This document shows, one piece after another, positions 21,256 to 31,679 of a stretch of DNA of 64,000 bases. This DNA comes from Pycnopodia helianthoides. Taxonomy: Eukaryota > Echinodermata > Asteroidea > Forcipulatida > Asteriidae. The first letter of the stretch is position 1, and each line of letters opens with the position of its first letter. Both the position numbers and the translations under genes were made by a program. The notes under the pieces are model-generated. The model had not been told where the DNA came from and did no database searches. It saw only the letters and a program-made list of their open reading frames with translations. Location: contig CM063249.1 in the NCBI GenBank assembly GCA_032158295.1, positions 21,144,270 to 21,208,269 on the forward strand. Direction: 5' to 3'.

Positions 21256-21502
21256 GGGTAAAACCAATTCATTGTGAATCCATTGCGATACATCCACTAC
21301 AAACAAAACCATAATATGAGAATGGTCTGTTTTGATGAACTGCATGCGAGCCACTGGTGAACAGGATGTCGCGGCAATTAAACGAACTGACTAATTAGGC
21401 TGTTAAATGACAACATGAAAAACATCAGTTAGAGTTTAATTTCAGAATAGAGTTGATAAATTACCCTTGCTTTTGCTCATTCAATGGAAACAGAAACTGG
21501 GA

Positions 21503-21729
21503 ATTTCCTTTTTCTGAACTCAATGAAGGAGAAATTTAACAGGGTTTTCTCTTTTCTGAATTCACTAAAGGAGAAATTAAACCTGTTCTTTTTCTTCTCC
21601 TGATATTCAGAAAAAGAAAAACCAGGTTTTCTCTTTTCTGAATTCAGAAAAGGAGAAATTAAACCGGGTTTTATCTTTTCTGATTTCAGAAAAAGAGTGT
21701 TTTTCTCTTTTCTAAATTCAGAAAAGGAT
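21503..21729. repeat. Palindromic minisatellite, CTTTTCTGAATTCAGAAAAG module
   Basis: Four to five diverged copies of 'ttttctcttttctgaattca' with a following 'gaaaaggagaaattaaacc'. Most units contain the 20-base palindrome CTTTTCTGAATTCAGAAAAG or a damaged form, so each can fold into a hairpin. No coding meaning. Confidence 0.7.
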
Positions 21730-21959
21730 GGTCGATGTGGTTTTTTGATGATCTTTCAAAGACGTCCATGTAAGAAAGGATGTGGTTGAAGTTAGGTACA
21801 TGTATGTTACTTGTAATAGCCTACAATTACAAATGGCAAAAGGCTTCTTGCAAAGCAAATTTTTCACAATCAAAAGTGTCTATACGGAGCAATCAGAACC
21901 GTTTAAAGTCAAATGCTCAAAACCCAATTTCAAACCCAATTCCAATTTTAAGCACAACA

Positions 21960-22100
21960 AATTAATACTCACCAGATTAAGGTAACCAGCCAAAATACCA
22001 TGGCTCATGTACAATCTGTGACAGGTATCCTCTTTATTTTTGTTTAGCAGAACATTTTAAAGCAATCTTTTCTGCTTTAAGCAGATATATGAAATTGGGC
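21960..22100. repeat. Fragment of the GGGCCC/CTGCTTA inverted-repeat family
   Basis: 'accagattaaggtaaccagc', 'caaaataccatggctcatgt' and 'acaatctgtgacaggtatcc' recur at 55700-55750 and 29950-30000. The right end has 'tttctgctttaagcag' and 'attgggccctgg'. Confidence 0.5.
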
Positions 22101-22867
22101 CCTGGATTCAGACCTAGTTTCAATGATTCAGACCAGACCATGTGGCGGTCCTAGACCACTCAGCTAACAAAGAATGATGAATTGAACCAGTCAAGCTTGA
22201 GCTTATTTTAACCAGACATCTTACATTAATTAACAGACTTTGTCCCATAAATAAAGACTATAACCACTGACAGTGTCATCATCTATATGACACAAAAACT
22301 CTACTTTAGCAGCATGGTAACTCTAACGTTAAAATATATACAAATCCACAGGATGATCTTTTTAACTAGTTAACTTTCTTGTTTGGTTTACTGGTAGTGC
22401 TTTAAGGAGATCCACTCGATTGTGATTCAGTTGGCATTTTGTAATCCTACAGGGGGTACTGTCATCAGGTTTTACTTTGTAATATTGTGTCTGGTGTAAT
22501 CATTGTCTCATTTTAAACATGTTTGAATTTAAATGTCCGTTTGTTTTGGGACTGCTTTTTTTCGTACCCTGTGAAATAATAAACGAAATAAATGAAATGA
22601 ATTAAATTAAATGAAGTTGCCGCCTTTACTGGTTACCATACGAAGCGCCAGCGAGATACAAGATAAACATGTGCATATCTATCTGCTTATTGTGTCCCAG
22701 TGAAGGTGGAACAAAACTAGTAGGACATATGTAAACTACAAAAAATGGACTTGTCTATTATCATTTTAATATTTGTATAGCTTTTACGTGTGGAGGAGAA
22801 GAAAGCCAAACGGCATCCCCCCTCTTCACCTCATGAAATAAACATTGATAGACAGCTAATGGAAGAC
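22101..22867. other. Unassigned DNA
   Basis: No gene or clear repeat recognised, apart from a short AAT/AAAT-rich tract near 22580-22615. Confidence 0.3.
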
Positions 22868-23338
22868 TTAAAGGTAGGGTTATATATTGTTTTTTGTCAA
22901 TGTAATGCTGATTTATAGGCAAAATTATAAAGAAAAATACATTAAAAGTCACATGTGAAAGTTTCAGCTGAATGTGTCTAGTTGCTGAAAAAACAGCAAA
23001 AGTGTCACAATATTTTCACAAGAACGTCAATACCTGCAAGGTATTTAGCAAGTATTAGTATTAGTATTAGTATTTAGGTATTTAGCAAGGTGACAGTGGG
23101 TACCAACCCCATCTCTAGCCACAGCATTTGTGAACGAACACCAACCCCCCTAAATCTGAGAAGCGATTAATGCATGAATGGATTCTCAGATTCAAATGTT
23201 TTGGGGTGAAAAATTATCATCCAAACCACATTTTGAAGGGAATTCTTTCTCAAAATAGTTCATACTATCAACAGCTACAGTGCTTCTCACTAAGTAAGTT
23301 TTAAAGTCCATAAGTACCAGTCTTTGTGGTACCTTTAA
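22868..23338. mobile_element. TTAA-flanked element, family C
   Basis: 471 bp from TTAA 22868-22871 to TTAA 23335-23338. Blocks: AGGTAGGGTTATATATTG, 'taaaagtcacatgtgaaagt', 'agctgaatgtgtctagttgc', 'ggtaccaaccccatctctag', a central hairpin around 'gagaagcgattaatgcatga', and 'gcttctcactaagtaagttt'. A small (AGTATT)n expansion at 23050-23080 accounts for its extra length. Confidence 0.75.
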
Positions 23339-24133
23339 ACTATCCGCCATTTTAAAACTAGTTCTGCTGAATTTCAGTGCCTCATTTTGGGAAAAGCTAA
23401 AAGCTGTAGGTTGTTGAAAGGTTTTAGGACTTGGAGACTTTGGGGCGTAAGTGGCAGACAAACAAACCAGGTAAATTTCCATTGTCCACGATGATCTTAG
23501 CACGCGCAAAGTTATTGTACAACAAAGGATTTACTTGATCGTAAGTCTGCTGCCAATTGCAACTACGTGTAGCATCCCCAAAACTCTTCCATAGCAGGAA
23601 AGCAGGAGGCTAGCTATCCTATAGGCTTAACTTTACTAGTGAAGGGCAATAAACTTCAAGAGGTTATTTAGAATGTACAGGTATGGCATGCTGAGTTACA
23701 AATTATGCCAACAAATTTTCAGCACCCTGCAATTTATGTCTGATCTTCCAGACTATACAACCTCAATTATTAACTCCAGTGTTCAAACCATTAACCTCAT
23801 TACCAGGGTCCTACAAATGATTCAAGAGGATCATTAAAACCTAATGTACTTCAGCTCTTCTAATACAGAAAGTAGCAAACCTGAAAGACCTTCATAAACT
23901 TTTACCACCTCAGAAATTTATGAGTTTTCTACCATTATAATAACTTCCTTCAGTCAAGTTCGAATGCTATTGACCGAATTCACCTAACATCACCACCACA
24001 ATAAATCTTAGTTGCACCTTTTGTGAGTCAGTTTCCTATAGGTGTCAAAATTGTTGGCGCAGCGCACAAGTTTACAGGCTTAATACTATTGACTCAAAAA
24101 ATAACAGACCATGGGCAGAGAGTAGGCATGTAT
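23339..24133. other. Unassigned DNA
   Basis: A minus-strand frame at 23340-23486 begins MEIYLVCLSATYAPKSPSPK, superficially like a signal peptide. It runs into the neighbouring TTAA element and has no splice support, so I do not call it a gene. Confidence 0.3.
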
Positions 24134-24345
24134 CATCAGTGCAATTGGCTACTTGCACGGATCCGCCATGTGCATGTAGAGCCTCGACTTCATGCTTAAA
24201 TTTGTATTGTACTTGTGTATCTGTTTGGGTGAAAGTGTCATTACATTACCGTGACAATATAGAGTTATATAATGCTTCTATTTACTGCTGTCTCCCAATT
24301 CCAGGCTCTACACACAAATGGCTGACTGAGCAAAGGGCAAATGGT
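24134..24345. repeat. Dispersed repeat, inverted partner of 10460-10690
   Basis: Carries 'ccgccatgtgcatgtagagc', 'ctcgacttcatgct', 'tgtttgggtgaaagtgtcat' and 'tctatttactgctgtctccc', which is the complement of 10460-10690. Confidence 0.6.
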
Positions 24346-24626
24346 CATTGAGTCAGTATAACAAGCGTCATGGTTTTTCCCTAAGAAACTTCCAAATCAT
24401 TTTCAGTTTGATAATAGCACTCGATACACTAATGACGTCACTTTTGCTAAAAATACTTGGATGTCTGACAAACTTTCCATCACTCACACATGTGATCACA
24501 ACATTAGCAGGCTAAATGGCAGTAGTACAATACATGCAAGTAAATATAAAACCCTGGCTTTGACATGTATATTTATGAGGCTTGTCGGAATATCTTGACG
24601 AAGTCCCTTAACAGCAGTGTTGTTTT

Positions 24627-24745
24627 CGCTCAGAAAACCACCCACAAAACCGACAACAATGACGACCGCAGTGTTTGTCGAAACCATGCTATTTTCGCTA
24701 AGGACAACCGCCCACAAAACCAACAACAAGCAACACTCAGACAAG
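24627..24745 (+). repeat. Short imperfect tandem duplication
   Basis: 'gttttcgctcagaaaacc' with 'acccacaaaaccgacaaca' recurs about 66 bases later as 'attttcgctaaggacaac' with 'cgcccacaaaaccaacaaca'. Otherwise 24346-24953 holds nothing recognised. Confidence 0.5.
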
Positions 24746-24953
24746 CATTCCTACAAGCATTCATTAATCATAATAATATACAGCATGTTTTCGATACAAT
24801 TGCATGAACGACATTCGACATACATGTACATCATTGAAGGTGGACATGTTGACTGAAATCTAGGTACTTGCATGACATCACCATTTTGAGCTTCTATTTT
24901 TAACAGTGCTATTTGAGACTGGCATTCATGGGGGACCAAAGACAATTTTGTAC

Positions 24954-25308
24954 TTCAAAGGCAGGATATACTTTGGTAATTTCTCAAAGACTAGTAACCT
25001 CACTTGGTGTATCCCAACATAAATAACCAACCTGGGTCAATTTTGGCTCGATTGGTCATCGAAATTGCAAGAAAATAATGAAAGAAAAACTCCCTTGTTG
25101 CATCTAGAATTGTGTGCTTTCAAATGCCTCAGAAAGGCTTCATGCCGGAAGCCTTTCTCAGATTCAAATATTTTAGTGAAAAACTACCTTTCTCAAAAAC
25201 TACATTACATTTTTCACAATGTTTTATACTAACAGCAGCTCTCATGTGCCAAAGTTTCTATGGTAATGTATTTCTTGAGTAAAAACCAAAAGTATCCACT
25301 GCCTTTAA
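24954..25308. mobile_element. TTAA element, family D
   Basis: 355 bp. Left end TTCAAAGGCAGGATATACTT (TTAA decayed) and right end AAAGTATCCACTGCCTTTAA with TTAA at 25305-25308. Inside: 'ttggctcgattggtcatcga', 'gcaagaaaataatgaaag', a central hairpin (AGAAAGGCTTC, loop, GAAGCCTTTCT) and 'ctcagattcaaatattttag'. Confidence 0.75.
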
Positions 25309-25866
25309 AGACCAATATAAAAATGCACCACTTGTATCTTAACTATAAACAAATCTACAAAGCAACACAATCAACACCATACAGGCTTTTCAAGCATACA
25401 ACTGTACTTCAATTGGTAGCATCTGAGCACTATACAAAGAGTATTTAGTCATTTGGACAGACATATAACACAACAAACAAAATGTAGAATCATAAGCCCT
25501 TTTCACAAAATTCGCCGTTGGCTGCCACATAATTTTTCAAATAGACCGATCTCTGAACAACTTCTGAAAAGTCAGTTGGCCTTTTTATTCACACTTGAAC
25601 TTCCAGCAAGGAACATTCTGGGTAGCTGCTTTTTCCAAAGAAATCACTACCTGCCCCTGCTGGGGAGACTGTTGAAGCAAAACAACCTAAGGGTTTGTAA
25701 ACATTTGTGCATTGTCCTCTCAGGGGAATCAATATAGCAAGTGTAATAAAAGAAACACAGGTTGCTGGGGGGTTTATCTTAATTAGACAAACTTCTTAGA
25801 ATTTACATGACTTGAACGATTCTACATTATGAAAAAAAAAACAACAACGGGCAAAATTGTTCATCA

Positions 25867-26416
25867 TTAAAGAGGAGCTCCAGGGTCAAATTCAACTTTG
25901 TGATATGTACTAGTTTTCCAGCAGATAGGCCTAGAGCCCTTATGAAAGTGGAGACAAATTTGTAAACCTCTAACCTCATATTAAAACAGTGTAAAATGAC
26001 GTTATTTATACACTTCTAATGCGTCAACATCTTAAAAATTAAATGACATCAAATTTACAAATATATGGGTCTGTACATTTCTGTACAGGAAATGTTTTAG
26101 TTCATTCCTGAATGTTGATGATATTCAATCAAAAAGGCATTGAATTTTTACCTTTTGACTGATGCATTTTGTACGTACACATTTGTTGTTGATACCAATG
26201 ACATAATGTTTCAAATTTCGCTCTAAAAGAGTATGAAATAAAATAACAATTTAGTTTCAAATTTCGCTCTGAAAGCGTATCAAATGAATTACATTTTACA
26301 CCATTTTAACATGAGGTTAGAGACTTATCAAATAATTTCCCACTTTTATGTGGCCTCTATCTATTGGAAAGTGAGTGCATTACAAAACTGAATTTGACCT
26401 TCAAGACCCTCTTTAA
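25867..26416. mobile_element. TTAA-flanked element, family G
   Basis: 550 bp from TTAA 25867-25870 to TTAA 26413-26416, with inverted ends: AAAGAGGAGCTCCAGGGTCA then 'aattcaactttg', against 'caaaactgaatttgacc' then TTCAAGACCCTCTTT. Sub-terminal blocks 'cctctaacctcatattaaaa' and 'ttttaacatgaggttagaga' are also inverted. The right TTAA is shared with the next element. The 25311-25866 region before it shows nothing recognised. Confidence 0.8.
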
Positions 26417-26714
26417 CACGTTGACTGCCGCCTACGAGTATATTCGTAGTAACAGGTGTAACGGATTCTGCCACTACGAGTATACTCGTAGAGAATGAAA
26501 GGCTTTTGTATAGTGAATTGAATACACTGGCATCACTGAGAACGCAACGTATACGCTTCTGGCAGTGGTGAGCACACATCGTTAAAATTTGTATGCTACA
26601 ACATGTTGACAAAAAAAAAAGTACTTATTTGGTATGCACGCATGCGCACCAGACTGGGATGCTTGGCAAATGGGAACGCCCCTTCAAATTTATGACCGGC
26701 AGTCAACATGTTAA
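26413..26714. mobile_element. Miniature piggyBac-like element with twin palindromes
   Basis: 302 bp with TTAACACGTTGACTGCCG at the left and CGGCAGTCAACATGTTAA at the right. TTAA plus a short Y-run and TGACTGCC resembles ends of known piggyBac (looper-type) elements. Two near-identical palindromes, CTACGAGTATATTCGTAG and CTACGAGTATACTCGTAG, lie within the first 80 bases. No coding capacity. Confidence 0.8.
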
Positions 26715-26791
26715 ACATTTGTCCAAGCCTCCTCATGCATGCCACCTGAGATTGTAGCTTGTTGAGCCAAGTGAAGACAACAGTAAATTGT

Positions 26792-27176
26792 CTTTGAAGG
26801 CACTGGACACTATTGGTAATTACTTAAAATAATTGTTAGCATAAAAACTTACTTGGTAACGAGCAATGGAGAGCTGTTGGTAATATAAAACATTATGAGA
26901 AACGGCTCCCTCTGAAGTAACGTAGTTTTCGAGAAAGAAGTAATTTCTCAGTAAAATATTTGAATTGATTTTGAGACCTCACGCGTGAGGTCTCGAAATC
27001 AAGCATCTGAAAGCACAAAACTTTGTGTGACAAGGGTGTTTTTTTCTTCCATTATTATCTCGCAACTTCGACGACCAATTGAGTTCAAATTTTCACAGGT
27101 TTGTTATTTTGTGCATATGTTGAGATACACCAAGTGAGAAGACTGGTCTTTGACCAAAGGTGTCCAGTGTCTTTAA
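26792..27176. mobile_element. TTAA element, family D, central perfect palindrome
   Basis: 385 bp. Left end TTGAAGGCACTGGACACTAT (TTAA decayed to TTGA) and right end AAGGTGTCCAGTGTCTTTAA with TTAA at 27173-27176. Contains 'cataaaaacttacttggtaa', 'agaaacggctccctctgaag', a perfect central palindrome around CACGCGTG (about 26981-27002) and 'tcaaattttcacaggtttgt'. Confidence 0.8.
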
Positions 27177-27252
27177 GAAGAAACAGTTACGCTCCAAGGG
27201 TGACACATATCCTTTCCCTGAAAACAGTTCTTACTTTTTCTTTTAATTTGGG

Positions 27253-27362
27253 GTTGAACAAAGAAAACTTGACTAGATTACGGTATTTGAACCTGCGACC
27301 TCTAGATTAATGTACCAGCGGCTTAACATGTCAGCACTCTACCAACTGAGCACTCTAGCCCT
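27253..27362 (-). mobile_element. tRNA-like SINE, type T
   Basis: Minus strand: GGGCTAGAGTGCTCAGTTGG, 'tagagtgctgacatgttaag', B box CGCAGGTTCAAATACCG, ending CTTTGTTCAACCCC. It carries an 11-base insertion relative to other copies. Confidence 0.6.
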
Positions 27363-27364
27363 AA

Positions 27365-27578
27365 AGGCCATGTTACACAAAGCAATTTACGGGCAACCAG
27401 TTCCAGGCAATCTCCAATAAGGATATTCATTCACGTTTCAGTTTTCTCATTATTTTCTTAGGGATAGTGAGTTTACTGCTAAAATAATGTCTCTTGTGCT
27501 GACAAAGTGTTCCTTGTGCATGCAGTGCAGTTGGTTGTGTCCAAGTTGCCTGAAAAAATTGCCCTGTGTGACAAGGCC
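27365..27578. mobile_element. Small inverted-repeat element (hAT-like?)
   Basis: Left AGGCCATGTTACACAAAGCA then 'atttacgggcaac'; right 'gttgcctgaaaaaatt' then GCCCTGTGTGACAAGGCC. CTAA flanks both ends. About 214 bp, non-coding. The superfamily is uncertain. Confidence 0.55.
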
Positions 27579-27599
27579 CTAATGTTCCCGGTCTCCCTA

Positions 27600-28004
27600 T
27601 TAAAGGTGCTGTATGCGTTTGGTAATTGGAGCCTACTGATTGTGTAATAATCATATACAAATGTACGAACATACAATAAAACTAACCTGTGAAAATTTCA
27701 CTTCAAAAGGTGGTCGCATTTTTGAGATATCACCGAAAAACCGGAGTGAATATTTCCACGCAGGAAGAATATTCCCCATAGGAATACACAGTCCAAGAAG
27801 CGTTTCTGACAGAAACGCTTCTCAGATTCAAATTTTAGGGAATAAAAAGTGATATATTTTTTCATAACCGTAGTGCTTTGAAAGTAAAAGTTTCCCAAAA
27901 TTCATTATACTACCCAACGCTGCTGTACTTCTTACCACTTACCAAGTAAGTTTTTATTGCCATTAATTTTCAGAGTCATTACCAAACGTGTACTGTGCCT
28001 TTAA
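27600..28004. mobile_element. TTAA-flanked element, family E
   Basis: 405 bp from TTAA 27600-27603 to TTAA 28001-28004. Ends: AAAGGTGCTGTATGCGTTTG with GTAATT, and ATTACCAAACGTGTACTGTG with CCTTTAA. Contains 'actaacctgtgaaaatttca', 'aaaggtggtcgcatttttga', the central hairpin AGAAGCGTTTCTGACAGAAA (with CGCTTCT) and 'cttaccaagtaagtttttat'. Confidence 0.8.
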
Positions 28005-29000
28005 GTCAGTTCAGGCGCCATTCAACTTCAAACTGCCATATTTTCTTTGAAACGGTACTAATTTGATATCTGCATCTAAAATGTAGAGATCTACCACCTT
28101 AATGTCCCACATTCAAAGAAGAAAGCCTTAATGGTGTAAACAAAAAATAAGCTGCAGCTTGAGACAATGTTTTGAGATCATGTGCTTTTACATGTTTTCA
28201 AATACAAGAAACACCGCTCATGTCAAATCAGGGAGGATCCATCGTTCAAGCCCAGGTTAAAGTGAGGCGCCACTTTTAAGTGCAGCCTGCAGTCTTCATT
28301 AAAGGGAGGGAACATTATTTGTGTTTTGTTCAATCAAATCTTATGTTTTCAAACTGTATTAAAATGTGTAACGTTTTCTAAGAAGTGGTGTCCAAAATGT
28401 GTGTCATCACCCCTTTTTCCAAATGTAACAGTCCGACTATTCCATAGTGTATAAAGACCTATTTTACAGCCAGTTTTGCCCATACATCAGTGTAAGGGTA
28501 AAACAAATTCATTAATTCAACAGGGTGATTGGAATGAAAACTAAATAGCCCTGATGCTGATTAAAAAAAGAAAAAATGTATATATGTAGCCGCTGGACTT
28601 TGTCACGAGGACCCTCCTAATCGCCAATCAATTCAATTTCATTACAAATGTTGTGTCTTCCCTTTAATTAAGATAGCGTGACTACGTGTCATAGGTCCTC
28701 TGGCGGAGCTTTACTAGGCTTGGTGAGCTGTTTGCCCACAGTTTCCACATCAGCCTTGTTTACGAAATTCTAATGACATCAATCTATATGCATATAGGTT
28801 ACTTGATAACCACACCTGAGGTCTTCTGCACTAAAGCAAAGCGGACTTACATGCGGGTACTTTGCTTAACATAAAGGTTTTAACTACTATAAGCTCTGGA
28901 ATGTCAGCCGCAAAAGAATTAAATGGAGGGTACAACTTGGGTGACAAAGAGTACAAGATAATCCAGTGAGATTATAATGGGTATAAGTTCCATCACAACA
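28005..29000. other. Unassigned DNA
   Basis: A SINE-tail fragment at about 28480-28515 ('catacatcagtgtaagggta') is the only recognised piece. Confidence 0.3.
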
Positions 29001-29150
29001 GGGCCCAATTTCATAGAGTTGCTTATTCAGAAAATTGTGCTTAATAACTTTCTGCTACCCGAGTAACGTGCCTGTGGAATTTTCTTCACAGGACTCAGGA
29101 AAATAATGAGTATGCATTGCTATACAAACATCGGTGTGAGGGGAAAAACC
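29001..29150 (+). repeat. GGGCCC-type repeat end plus SINE-like tail
   Basis: GGGCCCAATTTCATAGAGTT and 'gcttattcagaaaattgtgc' match 60228-60408. 'cttcacaggactcaggaaaa' and 'acatcggtgtgagggg' match 21190-21240. This is a nested or chimaeric repeat. Confidence 0.45.
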
Positions 29151-31251
29151 AAACATTATTCTTTATTCTCGATGCAAATTTATAATCCATTAAATTTTCT
29201 GATAAGAAAAATTAAGCAGGAAATCAGTCACAGACAGTACATTTATGAAATAGTATTTTGGCTGATATACTAATTCTGGTGTACACAATTATTTTTTACT
29301 AATTTTATTTTTTTTGAAACAGTCTATTCATTCAAGACCTCTAATTTGTTAATTTTAGGCAGGGATTTTGTGCATCTTCTCTGTACTGTACATACACTGA
29401 TTTCAAATTTTTTTATAAAAATTAAAAACTGAGGGCTGGGGCAATTTTCTCTCAAAATTACAACAATTTGGGAAAAATTGGTGAGTAAGGTGACAAGCAC
29501 ATGATTGTGTAATCTCTTCTTGGCCTGGTTCGGAAAAGAGACAGGGATGAGATAGGTTTCAATATTTCAAAAAACTTTGCTTGTCTTGAGGGCTATTATG
29601 CTAATAAATAAAAAAAACTTGCAGTTTCATCAATTTTTCATATTTATTCTTTATTTAAGCCATATCAAATAGTTCTATATCTTTTGACTTCCCATTGTCT
29701 TCGATTTTATTCACTGTTGAAAAAAACCGGAACTGAATTGAAGTAGTCTCAACCCTAGTTTCTTTTTCAGAATCCTCACTTCTTCCATAGAGCAAGGCTT
29801 CTTCTGAGTAAAGACTTCATGTAAACTTCCACATTGGTCACCTCTGAACTAGTTTAGACGTAATTTTGGTTGCAAAGCAACATCTTCCATGCTTAGCAAA
29901 ATTCTGTGTTCCAACAACTCTTTGAAATGGCCCCCATGTCATAATTTCCTATACCAATTGGGCTACCAGCCAAAATATCATGCAATGTACATTTCGCTTG
30001 TAACGGTTCCATGCTTATTAGAAAATTGTACTTTCTGCTAAACAGGTTTTATATAATTAGGGCCAGGTTTGTCACCAGTGTTGTACCACCCCTTTAAATA
30101 GCAAGAGAACATTTTGAAATGTGTAATACTCACTCACCTGTTTAGCCTCATGATAGTGGAGGAAGTTTCTTTCGATAAAAAAGCAAAGTTAACAAACAAA
30201 AACAAAAAACACAATAAAATAAAACAACTGATAATAAAACCGAAAGATGAAAAATAATTGATTTCATTCAAATAGCAAAACCAGAAATGAACAATGGTTG
30301 AAATTCTATCGGGTGTGGTTTTGTTTGTACACTACAAATCCACATTACGATTGCCTATCCTTCATATTTATTTGATATTGAAATAGTATATTCGGTAGTA
30401 TATAAATAATGAATTTTTATGAGTACAATGGTACAAATATTTTCATGAAATCCGAGATGAATGGAACATTCGATCTTTCAACAAACGAAAATAATCTCTT
30501 CAATGCACGAATGCAAAACATTTATTATTCGTTTCATATAACACCCAGGTAGATCTCAGTCATTTGGAGGAAAAATCCATCACCAAAATGTACAAGATTG
30601 TATTATGGCATCAACTAGGAGGCCTTGTACAGGTGAGAAAGGCTGGTTTGTAGTCTGTCGCACGACGATGATAATTGTCAACGCTGAAGGGGGTAAGCGT
30701 CTTCACCGAAAAGACGATGATGACTTCGCGATAACTTCAAACTGTGTTGTTAATGATAGTGCGTTAAGATTTTAGCCGCACAACCATTGAGCAACCGACC
30801 AGCCTACGCTTGCATGCACCATAGCATGCAAAACATGGTGGTCTAGCATGCAAAAGTGCAAAAAGAATGGAATGAAATGCTGAATAGTACCAAAATGCAC
30901 ACTTGATGTAGGCATGAAATGGTGTGAATAATAAATACCACATGACCTCCAATCCTCCAATCAAATGACAACGATCTACTCGAGTGTTAAATAATTCTTG
31001 ATAACTGACATATATCCAAATTTATGTCATCAAATATCGATGAATAGGATGTTCACCATTCTGCATTCCCCCCCCCCCCGCCCCACCCACCTAAAAAGCT
31101 ATTTACAGCTACTGCAACAAAGCAAAACCACCTGGGCTTGATTTGATGCACAAAGCTCAAGTTGCTCTTCAGGGCGCTTACTAATCTTAATTGCTAGGCA
31201 AAGTGTGAAGTCACAATTCGAATCACTATGGTGATATTGACTTGGCCTATG
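29151..31251. other. Mostly unassigned; a C run and a repeat fragment
   Basis: 29950-30065 is a fragment of the GGGCCC family ('gctaccagccaaaatatcat' and 'tactttctgctaaac'). A C-run lies near 31070. A minus-strand segment at 30168-30138 is bounded by a weak acceptor (ATCGAAAG) and a strong donor (CAG|GTGAGT) and is discussed with the GPCR. No other gene recognised. Confidence 0.35.
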
Positions 31252-31679
31252 TTAAAGGTAGAGTCATAGATTGGTTAATACTCCAAAAATAAATGACCAT
31301 AAAAACTTACTTGGTGAGCAGCACTGCAGCTGTATAAACTATTTTGAGAAAGGATTCCCTTCGAATTAATATATGGTTTGGATCAATTTTTCACCCAAAA
31401 TATTTGAATCTCGGAAACATGGATCATTTCTCAGATTTCTGAGGGTTGGTGTTTGATCACGAATGCTGCGGCCAGAGATGCGGTTGGTACCCACTGTCAC
31501 CTCTCTAAACGTGGATGGATTTGGCGTTCTTGTGAAAACACTGTGACTTTTTTTTGCTGTTTCCTCAGCAAGGAGACAGCTGAAACTTTCACATGTGACT
31601 TTTATTGTATCTTTCATTATAATTTGGCCTATAAATAAGTATTACATTGACAAATACCAATCTATGACCCTGCCTTTAA
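31252..31679. mobile_element. TTAA-flanked element, family C, clean copy
   Basis: 428 bp from TTAA 31252-31255 to TTAA 31676-31679. Ends: AAAGGTAGAGTCATAGATTG against CAATCTATGACCCTGCCTTT. Blocks: 'cataaaaacttacttggtga', 'gcggttggtacccactgtca', 'agctgaaactttcacatgtg' and 'acttttattgtatctttcat'. The minus-strand open frame within it is incidental. Confidence 0.85.

Noticed and set aside
23192..23509. A secreted protein starting MEIYLVCL
   Set aside because: The frame runs into a TTAA element and lacks donor or acceptor support; the signal-like start is probably chance.
24433..24440. A TGACGTCA cAMP-response element
   Set aside because: An 8-base match is expected about once by chance in 64 kb and no promoter is nearby.
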